This document shows positions 1 to 10,400 of a stretch of 64,000 nt of DNA, one piece after another; position 1 is the stretch's first letter; each line of letters opens with the position of its first letter. The stretch comes from Durusdinium trenchii. Lineage: Eukaryota > Sar > Dinophyceae > Suessiales > Symbiodiniaceae. Position numbers and translations under genes: made by a program. The stretch is taken from contig CAXAMN010001248.1 in the NCBI GenBank assembly GCA_963970005.1, forward strand, positions 1 through 64,000, given 5' to 3'. The notes beneath the pieces are model-generated. The model saw only the letters and a program-made list of their open reading frames with translations, did not search any database and was not told the DNA's origin.

Positions 1-3000
1 TCATTTGGCTTTCTGATCCAAATTTTAGCCAAGATCTTATCAGGTTGAGGTACCACTGGCTGACTATGTTGAAATCCATGTCAAAAGGGGCGTGGTTGCA
101 AGCTGACGTGAATAGCATGTGGTCAAGGACAGCGGTGTGCACGCAAACTGGAGCATGTGACAGAGATACACACCGACTGACAAGCGCGCAAATCGTGCCT
201 GATCCAAGAGACAGATTCAATTTTCCTGTGTGGTGTTTACGGGTGCATTCTGCAAGGCTTTTCTTGAATTTGCTTCAGACGGAGCAACTGGATTTTTTGG
301 AGTTGGCGTTGCGTGTTTTCCATTCGCAAGAGATTGAGACTTCTCCGCGGCTTGCCGAGCTCCTTCGTACTGCCGCCCTGTTTGATGACAAAGCTGACCG
401 CTCCAGGTACCTGGCCCAAGTCATTGCCGTTCTCCAGCACACATCCTTGGTGGATGGGCTCTCTTGGAAAGGGGTGCGCCTGTCACTGCGTGCTCAGGGC
501 CTGAAAATGGTGAAGACACTGCATCAGCGGCTATTGCTGCAGAGTACCAGGTTTCACTCCACAACTCCTTCGTCCTCCACAGCCACATGCTTTGATTGCT
601 GGGGTGGCTCGTCTACTTCATCTGCCAATTCCGCACAACCAGCAGCGAGCGCGTATGCAGATATGGACAGAGAGCTAGAGGGATATTTAAATGATATATC
701 CGATGGCACCCTGGTAAACCCAGCAGAAATTTCGACTCCTGCTGCAGATGCGCCAGCTCCAGATCAAAGTGCTGTTCCAGAGCAAAATGTGGAAGACCTG
801 CAGATAGTTGAGAAAGATTCCTTTGAGAAAGTGAAGCGTCGAAGACTCATGCCCAAGGCGCAAACCACTGTTAAGGATTTCCGGGACATGTTTGAAGCAT
901 ACAGTACCACAAATGCAGACTTGCTGCGGCCGGGCCTCAAAGAAACTGGTGGAAACGATGGAAACATTCTCAACCGATGTCACAACCTTATCAGCTACAC
1001 TCGTGCCCGGCATCCAACATGGTCAGAGCACATGATTCGATTGGGGGCTTGTGCGCTGGCGTGTTGCAATGCCAGACTGGGTAACCGAATGTTCATTGGT
1101 GACAATGCCTTTTTTCTTTGGCTTGTGGAAGGGGATCGGTATATTCGTGTGCATTCTGGTTTCTGCTATATTTACAACGGGAATGGCGCTTTCCTTCCTT
1201 ATTCTGGAATTCCTCCACAAGCGGTTCTCTTCAGAGTGTGTTCTTTCTTCACCCAACTGGAAGGCCTCTTCAGACGTATGAATCCAGCTGTGCAGCGCAG
1301 AGAGGACCTGATTTTGCGTGCGATAGCTGCAGATGCTGAAAGCTTTGGAGATGAAGAAGGGTTCCTGCAAGCTTGCAACAAATCAGCTATCTTTCAACAA
1401 GCTCCAGACCATGAAGCTGAGAACGGAGACGATGCTGTGGAAAGAGGCAGCGGGTGGACACAGAAAGTGGCTGACCTTATTTGGAAGGTATGCCAATCTG
1501 TCCGAGGAGATATGATGCACGATCGACTTGTTTCCTTGTTGGTCGAGTGGTGCGAAACTCCTAGGGCAGCAAAGAAATGTGTTGCATATGAAGATACCTG
1601 TGTCTTGTATGACACCACTATCGAGATTCCAGTGCGTCATGTGCCAAAGAAAGCTGATAATAACTGCTACGTCTACATTCCGCACAGTCTGCTGGATCCT
1701 GTCTTGTCGCAACATGTCAGACGCTTGCAGCAATTCTATGAGCAAACCTTTTGGGCCAATCATGATGTGTTTCTGTGCAATCAAGCGGCCTTGGCGCTTG
1801 CAAAGCGCGGTGTGAATGTCGACAGGTGTTTCATTGGTGAGTCGCCTGGTGGTGTTGGCCAAAGCCTCTTCTCTGCGCATTTGGATGCCATGCTAGGCCA
1901 CAACCATGGCTTTTTCGATCCAAACATTTGGTTCAACGAAGACGAGTTGCGCAAGCAAGTGGAGTCCTACGCCCGCTGCATTGTCATCACCGGCCAAGAA
2001 GCACCTGAATCGCACAAAAAGATGCATTTGGACTTGTTCAAGAAGACAATGTCGGGCGATGGAATCGCGGGAAGGAAGCCATATGGCTACACCACCCGCA
2101 TGTTTAGCATCGTCGGCTGGAAGCGGCTTGAAGTCAACCGCATGATGGTTTTCGTAGGCATTGACGACTCCAATTTCCAATCTGTCTTTCGCAGGGCACT
2201 GGTGTGGAAACCAAAGGCCCGGTTCCACCACGATACAATGCTGCAGAACCTGCACGCGGATCATGAATTAGACGGCCACTTCCGCGCCGATCCAACGCTG
2301 AAACAGTTCCTTGTCTCAGCGCCTGCTTGCGCTGCCGGCTTGCAGATCCAGCACGCCTTCGAGGCACGCTTCCACCAAGATGCATGCATCAAACTCATTG
2401 ACGACTACGCTACAGGAGGCGATGAGTATCTGACGGAAGACAAGCTGCGAGTCAGTTGCGGTCTCAAAATTCGAGCCCGGCATGTCGACGTTGTCGACGG
2501 AGGTGTTGCTCTTCTTGAAGTTCAGTGCAGTCAAGATGAGCGAGACCAGCGTGACTTGCAATACAAGAAGTTGCGACAGCTCATCATGGATGCCCTGTTG
2601 GATTGCTCACAGTCCGATATGACAATGGGCGAGTTTGTAAGAAAGGTCACATTGCAAGGGGAAGACCTGCCCAACATCAATAAAAAACAATTATGGAAAG
2701 AATTGGAGGACAAGGGTTTGCTTATCAAGGCCAAACGAAAGGGCACCAGAGCAACTGATGTTTTGCAACCTCTTTTGGACATCAAACACAAGCTTCAAGA
2801 TATCATTGACATCAAACCGTGCGATACTGCAACCCTTTTTCTGGAATCTCGCAACATGTGTCGCTTGAGCCAATACTTGGCCCAGCCGACTCGAGTTGTC
2901 AACAATGACATAGTCATGAAATACCTGGAGCAATGCAAGAGAAAGGTGGCGACCAGGGGCCGGAAAGGTGCCTCAGCGAAAGCAGTACAAAATGATATCG

Positions 3001-4895
3001 AAGAACGCATTTCCAAGTTCCAGTCCTACGAGAAAGTCTGTGCATCTTTCCAGGAAGGCCAAAATCCAGATGCGTTTGCAGTTGACACACTTGATTCGCA
3101 GGAGTTTGGGTACAAGTATGCTGATGGAGCCAGAATTCGTTCTCGCAGGTATGTTGTTGGTTCTGGTGCCCAAAAATGTGCGCAGCGGATCCAGTACCAC
3201 CTCTTCCCGCATACTATGGACTTGGACATCAAAAATTGCTGCTTGAAACTGACGTTGCAATTGGTGGAAAAGACAGAGCCATCTCCTTCCATGCCAGAGG
3301 ATATTTTGGCGGTCTTGCAGGAGTGGCTTCAGTCAAGGGACGAAGTTTGCAAGGACATGTTGCAGGTTTCGACGTCAGAAGGGAAAAAAATCATTAATGC
3401 TGTGCTGAATGGAGGGTCTCCTCCAGAGAGACTGAAAGATTGCACCTTTGTGCGGAAAATGCAAAAAGCATCCGCCTATTTACGCTGGTTTGCTTGCAGT
3501 TTGTTGGCCGAAGATTATAAAGACTTGCTGACTAGAGACGACAAAGCGTTCCCAAGCGCAACCGCATTCCATTATATGTGGACTGCTGTGGAGGACTTTG
3601 TCTTGGAACAGTGGCTGGAATTTGTCAAGCAACAGCGTCCGACACACGTGTCACTGCATTTCGACGGTGTGCGTGTGAACAGGGACATAACTGAAGGCAG
3701 CGTGGAGTCTTTCCTGAGACAGTCGGAGCAGCACATCAAAGCAAACACAAACTTTTCGGTTGACTTGGTCTGCAAGGAGCACTCGCACACGCAAGAGCTT
3801 ATTTGCAACGCAGCGACGAAGACTGAAGATTTGACAGACCTTCCAGATTTGTTCGTCCAGGATGGGAATTGCGTGCCGTGCGCTCTTTGGCACCTTTGTG
3901 ACAACACCAGCCAGTTCGAAACAATATTTTCATCAGACTGCCCGGAAAACAAGTACATGTCGGAACGAAAGCACAGAACGTATAAGCAGTGTTCTGCTTT
4001 GGTTGGTCAGCAACTTCAACCATGCCTGGGGCTTCCAGATCCCCTTCTGGGGAAGTTCGTATTGCATGCAGAAGGCAAAGGCAAAGGGCATTGCGTTGGT
4101 GTCAGCATTCCCGAGGGTAGTGATGAAGCCTTTGTGTGGAACGGATGTCGGAAGTATACGATGCCAGTGACTTCCTTCCTTGCTGCAGCAAGCGTTGGCA
4201 TCGATCGACTGACAGTGGTTTGCTTTTCTTTAACTGACACATGCCCATCTGCTGAAGATTCCATTCTTTTAGATTTACAAGCTGGCTCCTTGTCAACAGA
4301 TTCAGATTCTGAGGAAGCGCCAGACAGTGCTTTGATTGTTGATGACGAGGGGCATTGCAGATTTGAAGATGTTATCAGGGATTCACTCGAGGAGGAGGTG
4401 AACAGTTTCATGGCAGAGATAGACGCCAGCAACATCCGCCGAATGAATGGGTTTTTCAGATGTGCTCTCTGTCCGTTCCGTTGCTTCAACAGAGTCAGTC
4501 AGCTCCGGGATCATGTGCGTTTGTATCATGTGCGAAGCAATCAGTTCGTCTGTTCTGGCACAAAGCAAATGAAGATAGTTCTTGCCTTGCATGATGCAGA
4601 TAATCTTCACCGAAAATGTGAACATGCCTTTCTTTTTCGCAGCTCCCAGCTACTTCGTTCTCAAGTGCAACCTCCGTTGGATGGGCGTTGCAACAACATT
4701 GACAAATCAATCCGTTTGCTTTTCACTGCCAATGGGCCGCAATACATCAACACCACTGCAATTGAGACGTTGTCTGTGCGAAGGGTCCTGAATATCTACT
4801 ATGACAGGTCGTTCGCGGATGTCTTATACCGGGAGATTGTCCTACATCATTCGAATGCATCTTGGCCTTTTGAAGTTTTGTGGTGTCTAATCTAG
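1..4895 (+). CDS. Large mobile-element protein: D5-type SF3 helicase, polymerase-palm-like, cysteine protease-like and C2H2 regions (5' partial)
   Basis: The frame is open from the left edge (first ATG-like start candidates lie near 45-80), so the protein is N-terminally incomplete, with over 1,600 codons visible. Around residues 605-720 a P-loop-like GESPGGVGQS is followed by a Walker-B-like stretch (IVITGQE) and by FKKTMSGDGIAGRKPY, the pattern of D5-like superfamily 3 helicases of large DNA viruses, phages and plasmids. Residues about 1060-1240 read as a polymerase palm: DLDIKN (motif A-like), KKIINAVLNGG (motif B-like) and HFDG (motif C-like). Residues about 1285-1400 hold DGNCVPCAL and GHCVGV, spaced like the Cys and His of OTU/papain-type proteases. 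A C2H2 finger (CALCPF...HVRLYH) follows near 1485. The frame stops at a TAG and continues open beyond it. Helicase assignment is fairly firm; polymerase and protease calls are inference from short motifs. Confidence 0.7.
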   Translation, partial: IWLSDPNFSQDLIRLRYHWLTMLKSMSKGAWLQADVNSMWSRTAVCTQTGACDRDTHRLTSAQIVPDPRDRFNFPVWCLRVHSARLFLNLLQTEQLDFLELALRVFHSQEIETSPRLAELLRTAALFDDKADRSRYLAQVIAVLQHTSLVDGLSWKGVRLSLRAQGLKMVKTLHQRLLLQSTRFHSTTPSSSTATCFDCWGGSSTSSANSAQPAASAYADMDRELEGYLNDISDGTLVNPAEISTPAADAPAPDQSAVPEQNVEDLQIVEKDSFEKVKRRRLMPKAQTTVKDFRDMFEAYSTTNADLLRPGLKETGGNDGNILNRCHNLISYTRARHPTWSEHMIRLGACALACCNARLGNRMFIGDNAFFLWLVEGDRYIRVHSGFCYIYNGNGAFLPYSGIPPQAVLFRVCSFFTQLEGLFRRMNPAVQRREDLILRAIAADAESFGDEEGFLQACNKSAIFQQAPDHEAENGDDAVERGSGWTQKVADLIWKVCQSVRGDMMHDRLVSLLVEWCETPRAAKKCVAYEDTCVLYDTTIEIPVRHVPKKADNNCYVYIPHSLLDPVLSQHVRRLQQFYEQTFWANHDVFLCNQAALALAKRGVNVDRCFIGESPGGVGQSLFSAHLDAMLGHNHGFFDPNIWFNEDELRKQVESYARCIVITGQEAPESHKKMHLDLFKKTMSGDGIAGRKPYGYTTRMFSIVGWKRLEVNRMMVFVGIDDSNFQSVFRRALVWKPKARFHHDTMLQNLHADHELDGHFRADPTLKQFLVSAPACAAGLQIQHAFEARFHQDACIKLIDDYATGGDEYLTEDKLRVSCGLKIRARHVDVVDGGVALLEVQCSQDERDQRDLQYKKLRQLIMDALLDCSQSDMTMGEFVRKVTLQGEDLPNINKKQLWKELEDKGLLIKAKRKGTRATDVLQPLLDIKHKLQDIIDIKPCDTATLFLESRNMCRLSQYLAQPTRVVNNDIVMKYLEQCKRKVATRGRKGASAKAVQNDIEERISKFQSYEKVCASFQEGQNPDAFAVDTLDSQEFGYKYADGARIRSRRYVVGSGAQKCAQRIQYHLFPHTMDLDIKNCCLKLTLQLVEKTEPSPSMPEDILAVLQEWLQSRDEVCKDMLQVSTSEGKKIINAVLNGGSPPERLKDCTFVRKMQKASAYLRWFACSLLAEDYKDLLTRDDKAFPSATAFHYMWTAVEDFVLEQWLEFVKQQRPTHVSLHFDGVRVNRDITEGSVESFLRQSEQHIKANTNFSVDLVCKEHSHTQELICNAATKTEDLTDLPDLFVQDGNCVPCALWHLCDNTSQFETIFSSDCPENKYMSERKHRTYKQCSALVGQQLQPCLGLPDPLLGKFVLHAEGKGKGHCVGVSIPEGSDEAFVWNGCRKYTMPVTSFLAAASVGIDRLTVVCFSLTDTCPSAEDSILLDLQAGSLSTDSDSEEAPDSALIVDDEGHCRFEDVIRDSLEEEVNSFMAEIDASNIRRMNGFFRCALCPFRCFNRVSQLRDHVRLYHVRSNQFVCSGTKQMKIVLALHDADNLHRKCEHAFLFRSSQLLRSQVQPPLDGRCNNIDKSIRLLFTANGPQYINTTAIETLSVRRVLNIYYDRSFADVLYREIVLHHSNASWPFEVLWCLI
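4893..4895 (+). other. In-frame TAG between helicase/polymerase and transposase parts
   Basis: The codons on both sides (tgt cta atc TAG gct caa caa ctt) stay in one phase, and the protein-like composition continues across the stop. It may be programmed readthrough, an early inactivating mutation or a sequencing error. Confidence 0.85.
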
Positions 4896-6359
4896 GCTCA
4901 ACAACTTTTCTTGCTAGTGACCGCATCTCGGAAAACGGTTTCTAAGGTCAAAAGCATTTGGCCTCGATTACATCTTCGTGCATGTGAAGCTGGCAATCCA
5001 CTGGGAAACTTGTTCCCAGGTCACACACGTCACTGGTGGCCTTTGGTGGAAGATATCTTCCAATCACAGCAGATGGCTGCACTCACGCGCAATATCTTCA
5101 GCACGTTTGAGAATGATAACGAATTTCTGGTCATTTCAATTGATTGTACATTGAAGGTGTGCATGTCGGTAAAGGGCCAAGCGCATTATAGAGCCGCTGC
5201 AGAGGTACGAAATTCGGCATGCTTCAACGATGAAGATTCTTTGCGAAGAGTGTTGACGATCCGCGGGCGCACAAGTGCTGTTTTGGCCATGGTGCCTGTC
5301 AGAGGAGAAGATGCCACAACAATCGCCGATGTGCTGAAATTGAAGTTTTCGACCGCAGCTCTGCATCAAGTGAGGTATGTTTCTACAGACTCTCCATCTT
5401 TGAAGCTTTTCCAAGAGTTGCACTCTGCATGTCCAAACCTGATTGGCCTTTGCTTGGACCCAGTTCACCTTGCCATTGTGTACGAGTATGCTCAGTGGGG
5501 AAGACGTTCTGCTGGGTCAAAGATGTTGCGGGCCGCGCTCAACAGGATCAATCAAATCGACAGCGTGGCCCGCCCAGAGTCTTGGGGTCCTTTTTTCTGT
5601 GGCGTCTCTCCTCCAAGCCTTTCCCGCGAGGAGGAGAGAACGCGAGAAGCCATCCTGAATCCGAAGAATCTGGGGATGACAAGGGCGCGGAACATCATTG
5701 ACGCCATCGACAGTGCATCGCCCATGTACTGCCGGATTACGTTCATCGAAAGTGTTGCTGCGATTTGCAAGTTGCATCAGGAAGAGGTTGTCCGCAAAGT
5801 CACTGGTAGCAACAAAGAGCTGAGGAAAGTGTTGTGGGCTGCTTGTGCGCCGGAGCGCTTAGAGTGGCTTTTCAACGGCGCTCGTCTCCGACATGCTCTG
5901 ACACCAAGGGACCGAGCGCTTTTGCCCAGTGGCACGGCATCCAACGAGAGCCTCCATGCTCAGATTAACTCTTGGACGCGATCCATTCGCAGCTTACATC
6001 AGAGCACTCTACGCTTGAAGCTGGACATTATGCACTTTGGAAAAATGCTTGCCCATCATGTGGCCACTTGCTTTCCAACCGTTCGACAGACTGAAGAGTG
6101 CGTACTGCTGTCGAGAACTCTATGCGCAAGCATCTGGAGCGAGGCAACATGGGCGGAGTTCTGCCAAGGCAACAGGAAAGCCACATTGCCATTGCATTCG
6201 AGCAGAAAAGGCGAAGCCCTGAAGGTCAAAAGTTGGGTACAGAAGCGGCCAGCGACAAAGGTGCCCAAGGCAAAGCCGAAGAAGAGGAATGTCCTCACAG
6301 TTGCAAGGCGGCACTCCATAAAGTCTGGTGGCAGAAGGCCAAAGAGCCAAAGACCTTGA
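4896..6359 (+). CDS. DDE-type transposase-like protein, in frame with the upstream gene after a TAG
   Basis: This open frame is in the same phase as the upstream gene, directly after its TAG at 4893-4895. About 487 codons follow to a TGA. It reads as an RNase H-fold transposase: ISIDCT (first Asp), STDSPS and LCLDPVHLA (candidate second Asp with a following His, as in Mutator-like enzymes) and GTASNESLHAQIN (candidate Glu). The C-terminus is very basic (PKAKPKKRN), consistent with DNA binding or nuclear import. A separate start is possible only at non-ATG codons near the 5' end (TTG at 4911), so readthrough, or recent mutation of one long protein, is more likely than an independent gene. The transposase superfamily is not determined; Mutator-like or KDZ-like are the best guesses. 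Confidence 0.65.
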   Translation, partial: AQQLFLLVTASRKTVSKVKSIWPRLHLRACEAGNPLGNLFPGHTRHWWPLVEDIFQSQQMAALTRNIFSTFENDNEFLVISIDCTLKVCMSVKGQAHYRAAAEVRNSACFNDEDSLRRVLTIRGRTSAVLAMVPVRGEDATTIADVLKLKFSTAALHQVRYVSTDSPSLKLFQELHSACPNLIGLCLDPVHLAIVYEYAQWGRRSAGSKMLRAALNRINQIDSVARPESWGPFFCGVSPPSLSREEERTREAILNPKNLGMTRARNIIDAIDSASPMYCRITFIESVAAICKLHQEEVVRKVTGSNKELRKVLWAACAPERLEWLFNGARLRHALTPRDRALLPSGTASNESLHAQINSWTRSIRSLHQSTLRLKLDIMHFGKMLAHHVATCFPTVRQTEECVLLSRTLCASIWSEATWAEFCQGNRKATLPLHSSRKGEALKVKSWVQKRPATKVPKAKPKKRNVLTVARRHSIKSGGRRPKSQRP

Positions 6360-7292
6360 AAGGATTGGAAAAAGAGCCTGTTCATGTTGAAAGCGCGCTG
6401 CATATTAGTATATGATTGTGTCACAGCTTTGTTCTGATTGTTGTTGTGCGAACGTGCTGCGTGGAGCAGATCCATGTCATCAAGTATAAATCATCGGGTT
6501 GCCACAATAGAGCTCCAGAAACGAATGTCTGTATGTATGTATGTATGTCTATCTACAGAATGTGGGTGCTTGTGCGTGGGGTTCAAGTCAGACTGAAAGT
6601 GTGTTGCGCGAGACTGCGCATGTACGCTCTGCACGCTTAGATTAGTCAGTCACACTTGACGCTACGACAATGCCAAACTTATGCCAAGACATATCTCAGA
6701 GCACATCCCAGACTGCATGCCGGAACATATGTCAGAACGCGCGCTATAGGGTGGCTGGTAGAACAAGTGTCAAAGCTGACGCTAGGAACTGTCCTAAGTA
6801 TTGCTTTATACATATAAACTTTCTTGAAGTATATAAGTTTAGCTGTTTGTTTGTTGTGATTCTGTGATAGTTTTTTACATCGCAATGCATCGCATCTGAT
6901 CTCAGGAAGGGACCCAAACATTTTGTATTGGCATTGTAGCGTGACGGGCCTGCAGCTTGGATTTGTTGAAGTATATTTTTGTTTGCTTGGTCGGTCACCC
7001 CTTGGACAACGGTTTTTGGTTTCTTGTACACTTGACAACAATACCTCTCCACTAGTGTAAGTTTCCAATATATTTTTGTCTATAACCAAAGCAGTTAAGG
7101 TCTTTACCGGCATAGATATCCGAAGGAATCCTTGAGCAGAGTGATGCATCCGGATCGGTGCAATTGGCACCCTTCAGGGTCAGAAAAGATCGCTGTGCAG
7201 CGGGGAAGGTTCGTTGGGCGGATATCGATTTGGTCTCTGATAGACCGCGCGAAATGAACCCCAAAGGTCCCTACCTCATATATATATATATA
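6360..7292. other. Intergenic stretch between convergent genes
   Basis: About 930 bases without a convincing exon on either strand. It contains a short GTAT repeat at about 6529-6549 and a TA repeat at about 7279-7294. Downstream sequence of the plus-strand element and the 3' flank of the minus-strand kinase gene meet here. No terminal inverted repeat could be recognised because the left end of the element is outside the window. Confidence 0.6.
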
Positions 7293-7487
7293 TTATATCT
7301 GTGTATATTTACAAGAGACACTGCACATCCATCGTTTCATTGAAAACTGAAAGACCGCCCTTTCTCGCCCAGGCTCGTCCTCCTCCCTGTCCTGCGCCAG
7401 CAATCGCTCCTCCTCCCCATTCGGCGGCTCCGACCCATCGCTGCGGGCGCCCTCCTCGCCCTCCTCGTCCTCGTCCTCGTCGCGGGC
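7293..7487 (-). CDS. SMG1: Candidate terminal exon, acidic
   Basis: From a CAAAG acceptor, 64 codons to a TAA: an acidic stretch ([20 protein letters not shown]), then [13 protein letters not shown]. It does not look like the FATC domain expected at the end of SMG1, so the true 3' end is uncertain. Confidence 0.35.
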   Translation of the reverse strand, partial: ARDEDEDEEGEEGARSDGSEPPNGEEERLLAQDREEDEPGRERAVFQFSMKRWMCSVSCKYTQI

Positions 7488-10400
7488 CTTTGGTCAAGAG
7501 CTCGGAGACTGGAGAGATGAGGCTTCATCGAGGAGAGAGGTGTGCATTTTAAGAGCGATGGCCTCCAACCCAATAGGGAGACTAAAGACTTCCAAGGGCA
7601 ATGAGTCTATTGTCCTTCTTCCAGACCCCGTTCTGGCCCGGGACAGTGCAGTGGCACTGCATTCTGAGGGCTGCAATGGATCTCCGAAAGTTCTTAGAGG
7701 AATTTTTTTGGTTGTCTCCATGCTACCCATCGCCGAAGAATCTCTAGCCGCTTCATTTCCATGCGCCTTTTGGCGAGAACCCCTTCTTGACCAAAGAACC
7801 ACCAAAAAGCCGGCATCCAACATCGATCCATCCACCAATGATGCCTCCCATGAGACCAACAATCCTCCAACACAGCCATCTTCAGCCCCCAATTGATTCA
7901 CCTGCACCAATCCCAGTCGCTGGCGTCTCGTGGCTTTCCTCCGAGCTGTTCTCAGAGGCCTCCGCAACGGCGCCCGCCGCGCCCGCCGCGTCCGGTGGAG
8001 GTGGCGGAGGCCCGGGCGGCGGCGGCGGCGGCGCGGCGCCCAGGGTGGGCCTTGGGGCGGGCAAGGCTGTCGATGAAGTTCAGGGTGAACTGACAGGACG
8101 AATGAACATGCTTTGTAGGTACATATGGATGTATATGGTTTCTGCTTCAGGTGGGTCCCCCCATCAGGCCACAGTCGATCATGTCTATACAGTGTATATT
8201 GGAATAAACAAATTAAATATATATATATATACATACAAGTACTTCTTGAGTGCAGCCTTGAGCCTCATGGCCTCAAGCCTCAGATGACACAACTTCACCT
8301 TCGCAGCCCAGCGGCCACTCCAACTGGTTCTCGGCCTCCAACTTCACCGGCGCCTCGCTGCTGGACCTCGCCGCCGCGCTGGGCGCAGGCCCGCTCGGCG
8401 CCAGCCCGGGAGGCGCTGCGGGGGCCGCCTGCACCGGGAAAAGGCCGAACAAACCAAGCATGAGAACATAAAGTGGGTCACATGGAATTGGCAGAAGTCT
8501 ATATTCTTTTTTGGGCCAGCCTCCTCTTTGTGATCCTTGGACGTGTCCACCTTCGCTTCTTTCACCTCCTTGGTCTTTTGGAAGGGGCTCATCACCGGCG
8601 CCACCCAATCATTCACCGGCGCCAAGGCCAAGCAAGGCTCCTCGCAAAGGAGTTCTGGGAAGAGGTCTTGGCTGAGGGGGAGGCAGAAGACCTCTCAGAT
8701 CCAAAATCAAATGATGCAAGATCAGTGAGACTTGTTGGGCCAGTTGCCTCTAGCAGGGTGTGAGGTCAGAAATCTTGAGAACCACTTGAGCACTTCACAC
8801 CTGCCATGCACTTGAGAGAGGAGGGGGGTGAACGAAAGGTAGCAGGGAATCAGGCGTAATCCGGGAGGAGGTGAGAGGCCCCCCCACTTGTTTGAAGAGA
8901 AGTGAGTGAGCGTGATGAAAGAAAGACTAATGCACAAACGCTTGACAAAACCTCCAGAAGCTGTAGCGGTCTAGCGGTTTCAATACAGGTTGACGTGCCT
9001 TCAAAAGGAGTCACATATTTCTCAAGTGCAACTTCGGATTTACATAGTGACGTGCGGCGACCCTGTAAATTGCGTGGCCGCAGGCCATGCTTGCAAACAG
9101 GACGTGCTCAAAAACACTGGTATTTACAAGGTTTCGTTGCCGTCGATCCACAGCCGCGGCAAGGTCTAAGGCCACGCTTGAAGACAGGAGGAGCTGAAAA
9201 CACTGGTATTTACGGTATTTTGTAGCCGTCGATCCAAAGGTGCACCACGGTTGAGAGCTGGAAAAGCGCAGAAAACCGTGTAAATACCGGCGTTTTCTGC
9301 CGAGAAGGTGCACAAAACCCTGTAAATACCATAGTTTTGTGCAATTTTGAAGCCTCCAAAAGCCTCAAAAACCCTTTCTGACAAAATCTTTCCTGGTTTT
9401 TGGTCTTTTTTCGGTCATTTTTCTAACCGAGACGCATCATCGGTTTTTGCGGTGTTTTTTGCCGGACAGCCGCAAAAAACGCTGTAAATTCCATGATTTT
9501 TGGTCACTGCTGAGGACTGGAAGAGCTGAAAACACTGATATTTACAGTGTTTTCGAACGGTTGACCCCGAGGCGCGCTAGGGTGGAGTTGAAAGGGGGGG
9601 GGGGGGGGGGGCCCCCCCCCCCGGCCAGCAAACGAAGATGTCGGGGACCATTTCTCCGAGAGATAGGCTGCAGCTCTGGGTTAATACTTTTTTGCTAAAG
9701 CAAAAGGAAAACTCAGGTAGCGTAACCGCTACCTTTCGTGATCAGTCGAAGATTCGCCCTGCGGTGACTTCATTCTGAAGCGAAATCAAGACCTCAGAGT
9801 TTGAGCCACCCACCTTTATGGGTGTGTATTGAATTAGGGAGACCTCCCAGTTTGACGCCCTGGAAGAAGGAAGATAGACCACAACCCATTCGGCCAGGGG
9901 GTCCCTATGAAAATACACCCACATAGGCTCACATAGGAAATAACAAATCCTGGATCCATTTGGCACTTGCCATTGAACACGCGATGTGACTTTGGGCATG
10001 CGAACACCGTAGCCACTGACCACACGGCGAACCGAAAAAGAACTTGGTACCGATCTAGTTGGACGTGGGGACCCCCCCGGTGGTGATCTCGACTCAAGTT
10101 CAGCCAGTTCAGCGCTCCAGTCCGTGACCCCCGTGCCAGACAGTCCATCAAGGAGAGGATGAGCTCGCGCCACTCGGCGATGAGACCCAAGCCCACCTCC
10201 ATCCTGACGGGGAGGAAACATCTGCGCGCCATGAGGCGATGGCAAAGGGCCCAAAGTGACACCAATGACGAGTACCAAGTGACGGCCCCATGACATGCGC
10301 CCAGGTCCGCCAAGACGGTCCAATCCTCCCCGGGCCCAGGTCCGAGCTCATGGACCTTCACCAAGTGACCGTCCGATCTTACACTCCCATCAAACTCGAC

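Larger units (their letters stand above)
8429..10128 (-). other. Intron with a repeated GTAAATACC motif and a G/C run
   Basis: No exon-like island except those listed at its edges. It holds the GTAAATACC motif cluster (about 9050-9545) and the G18C11 run (9594-9622). Confidence 0.5.
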
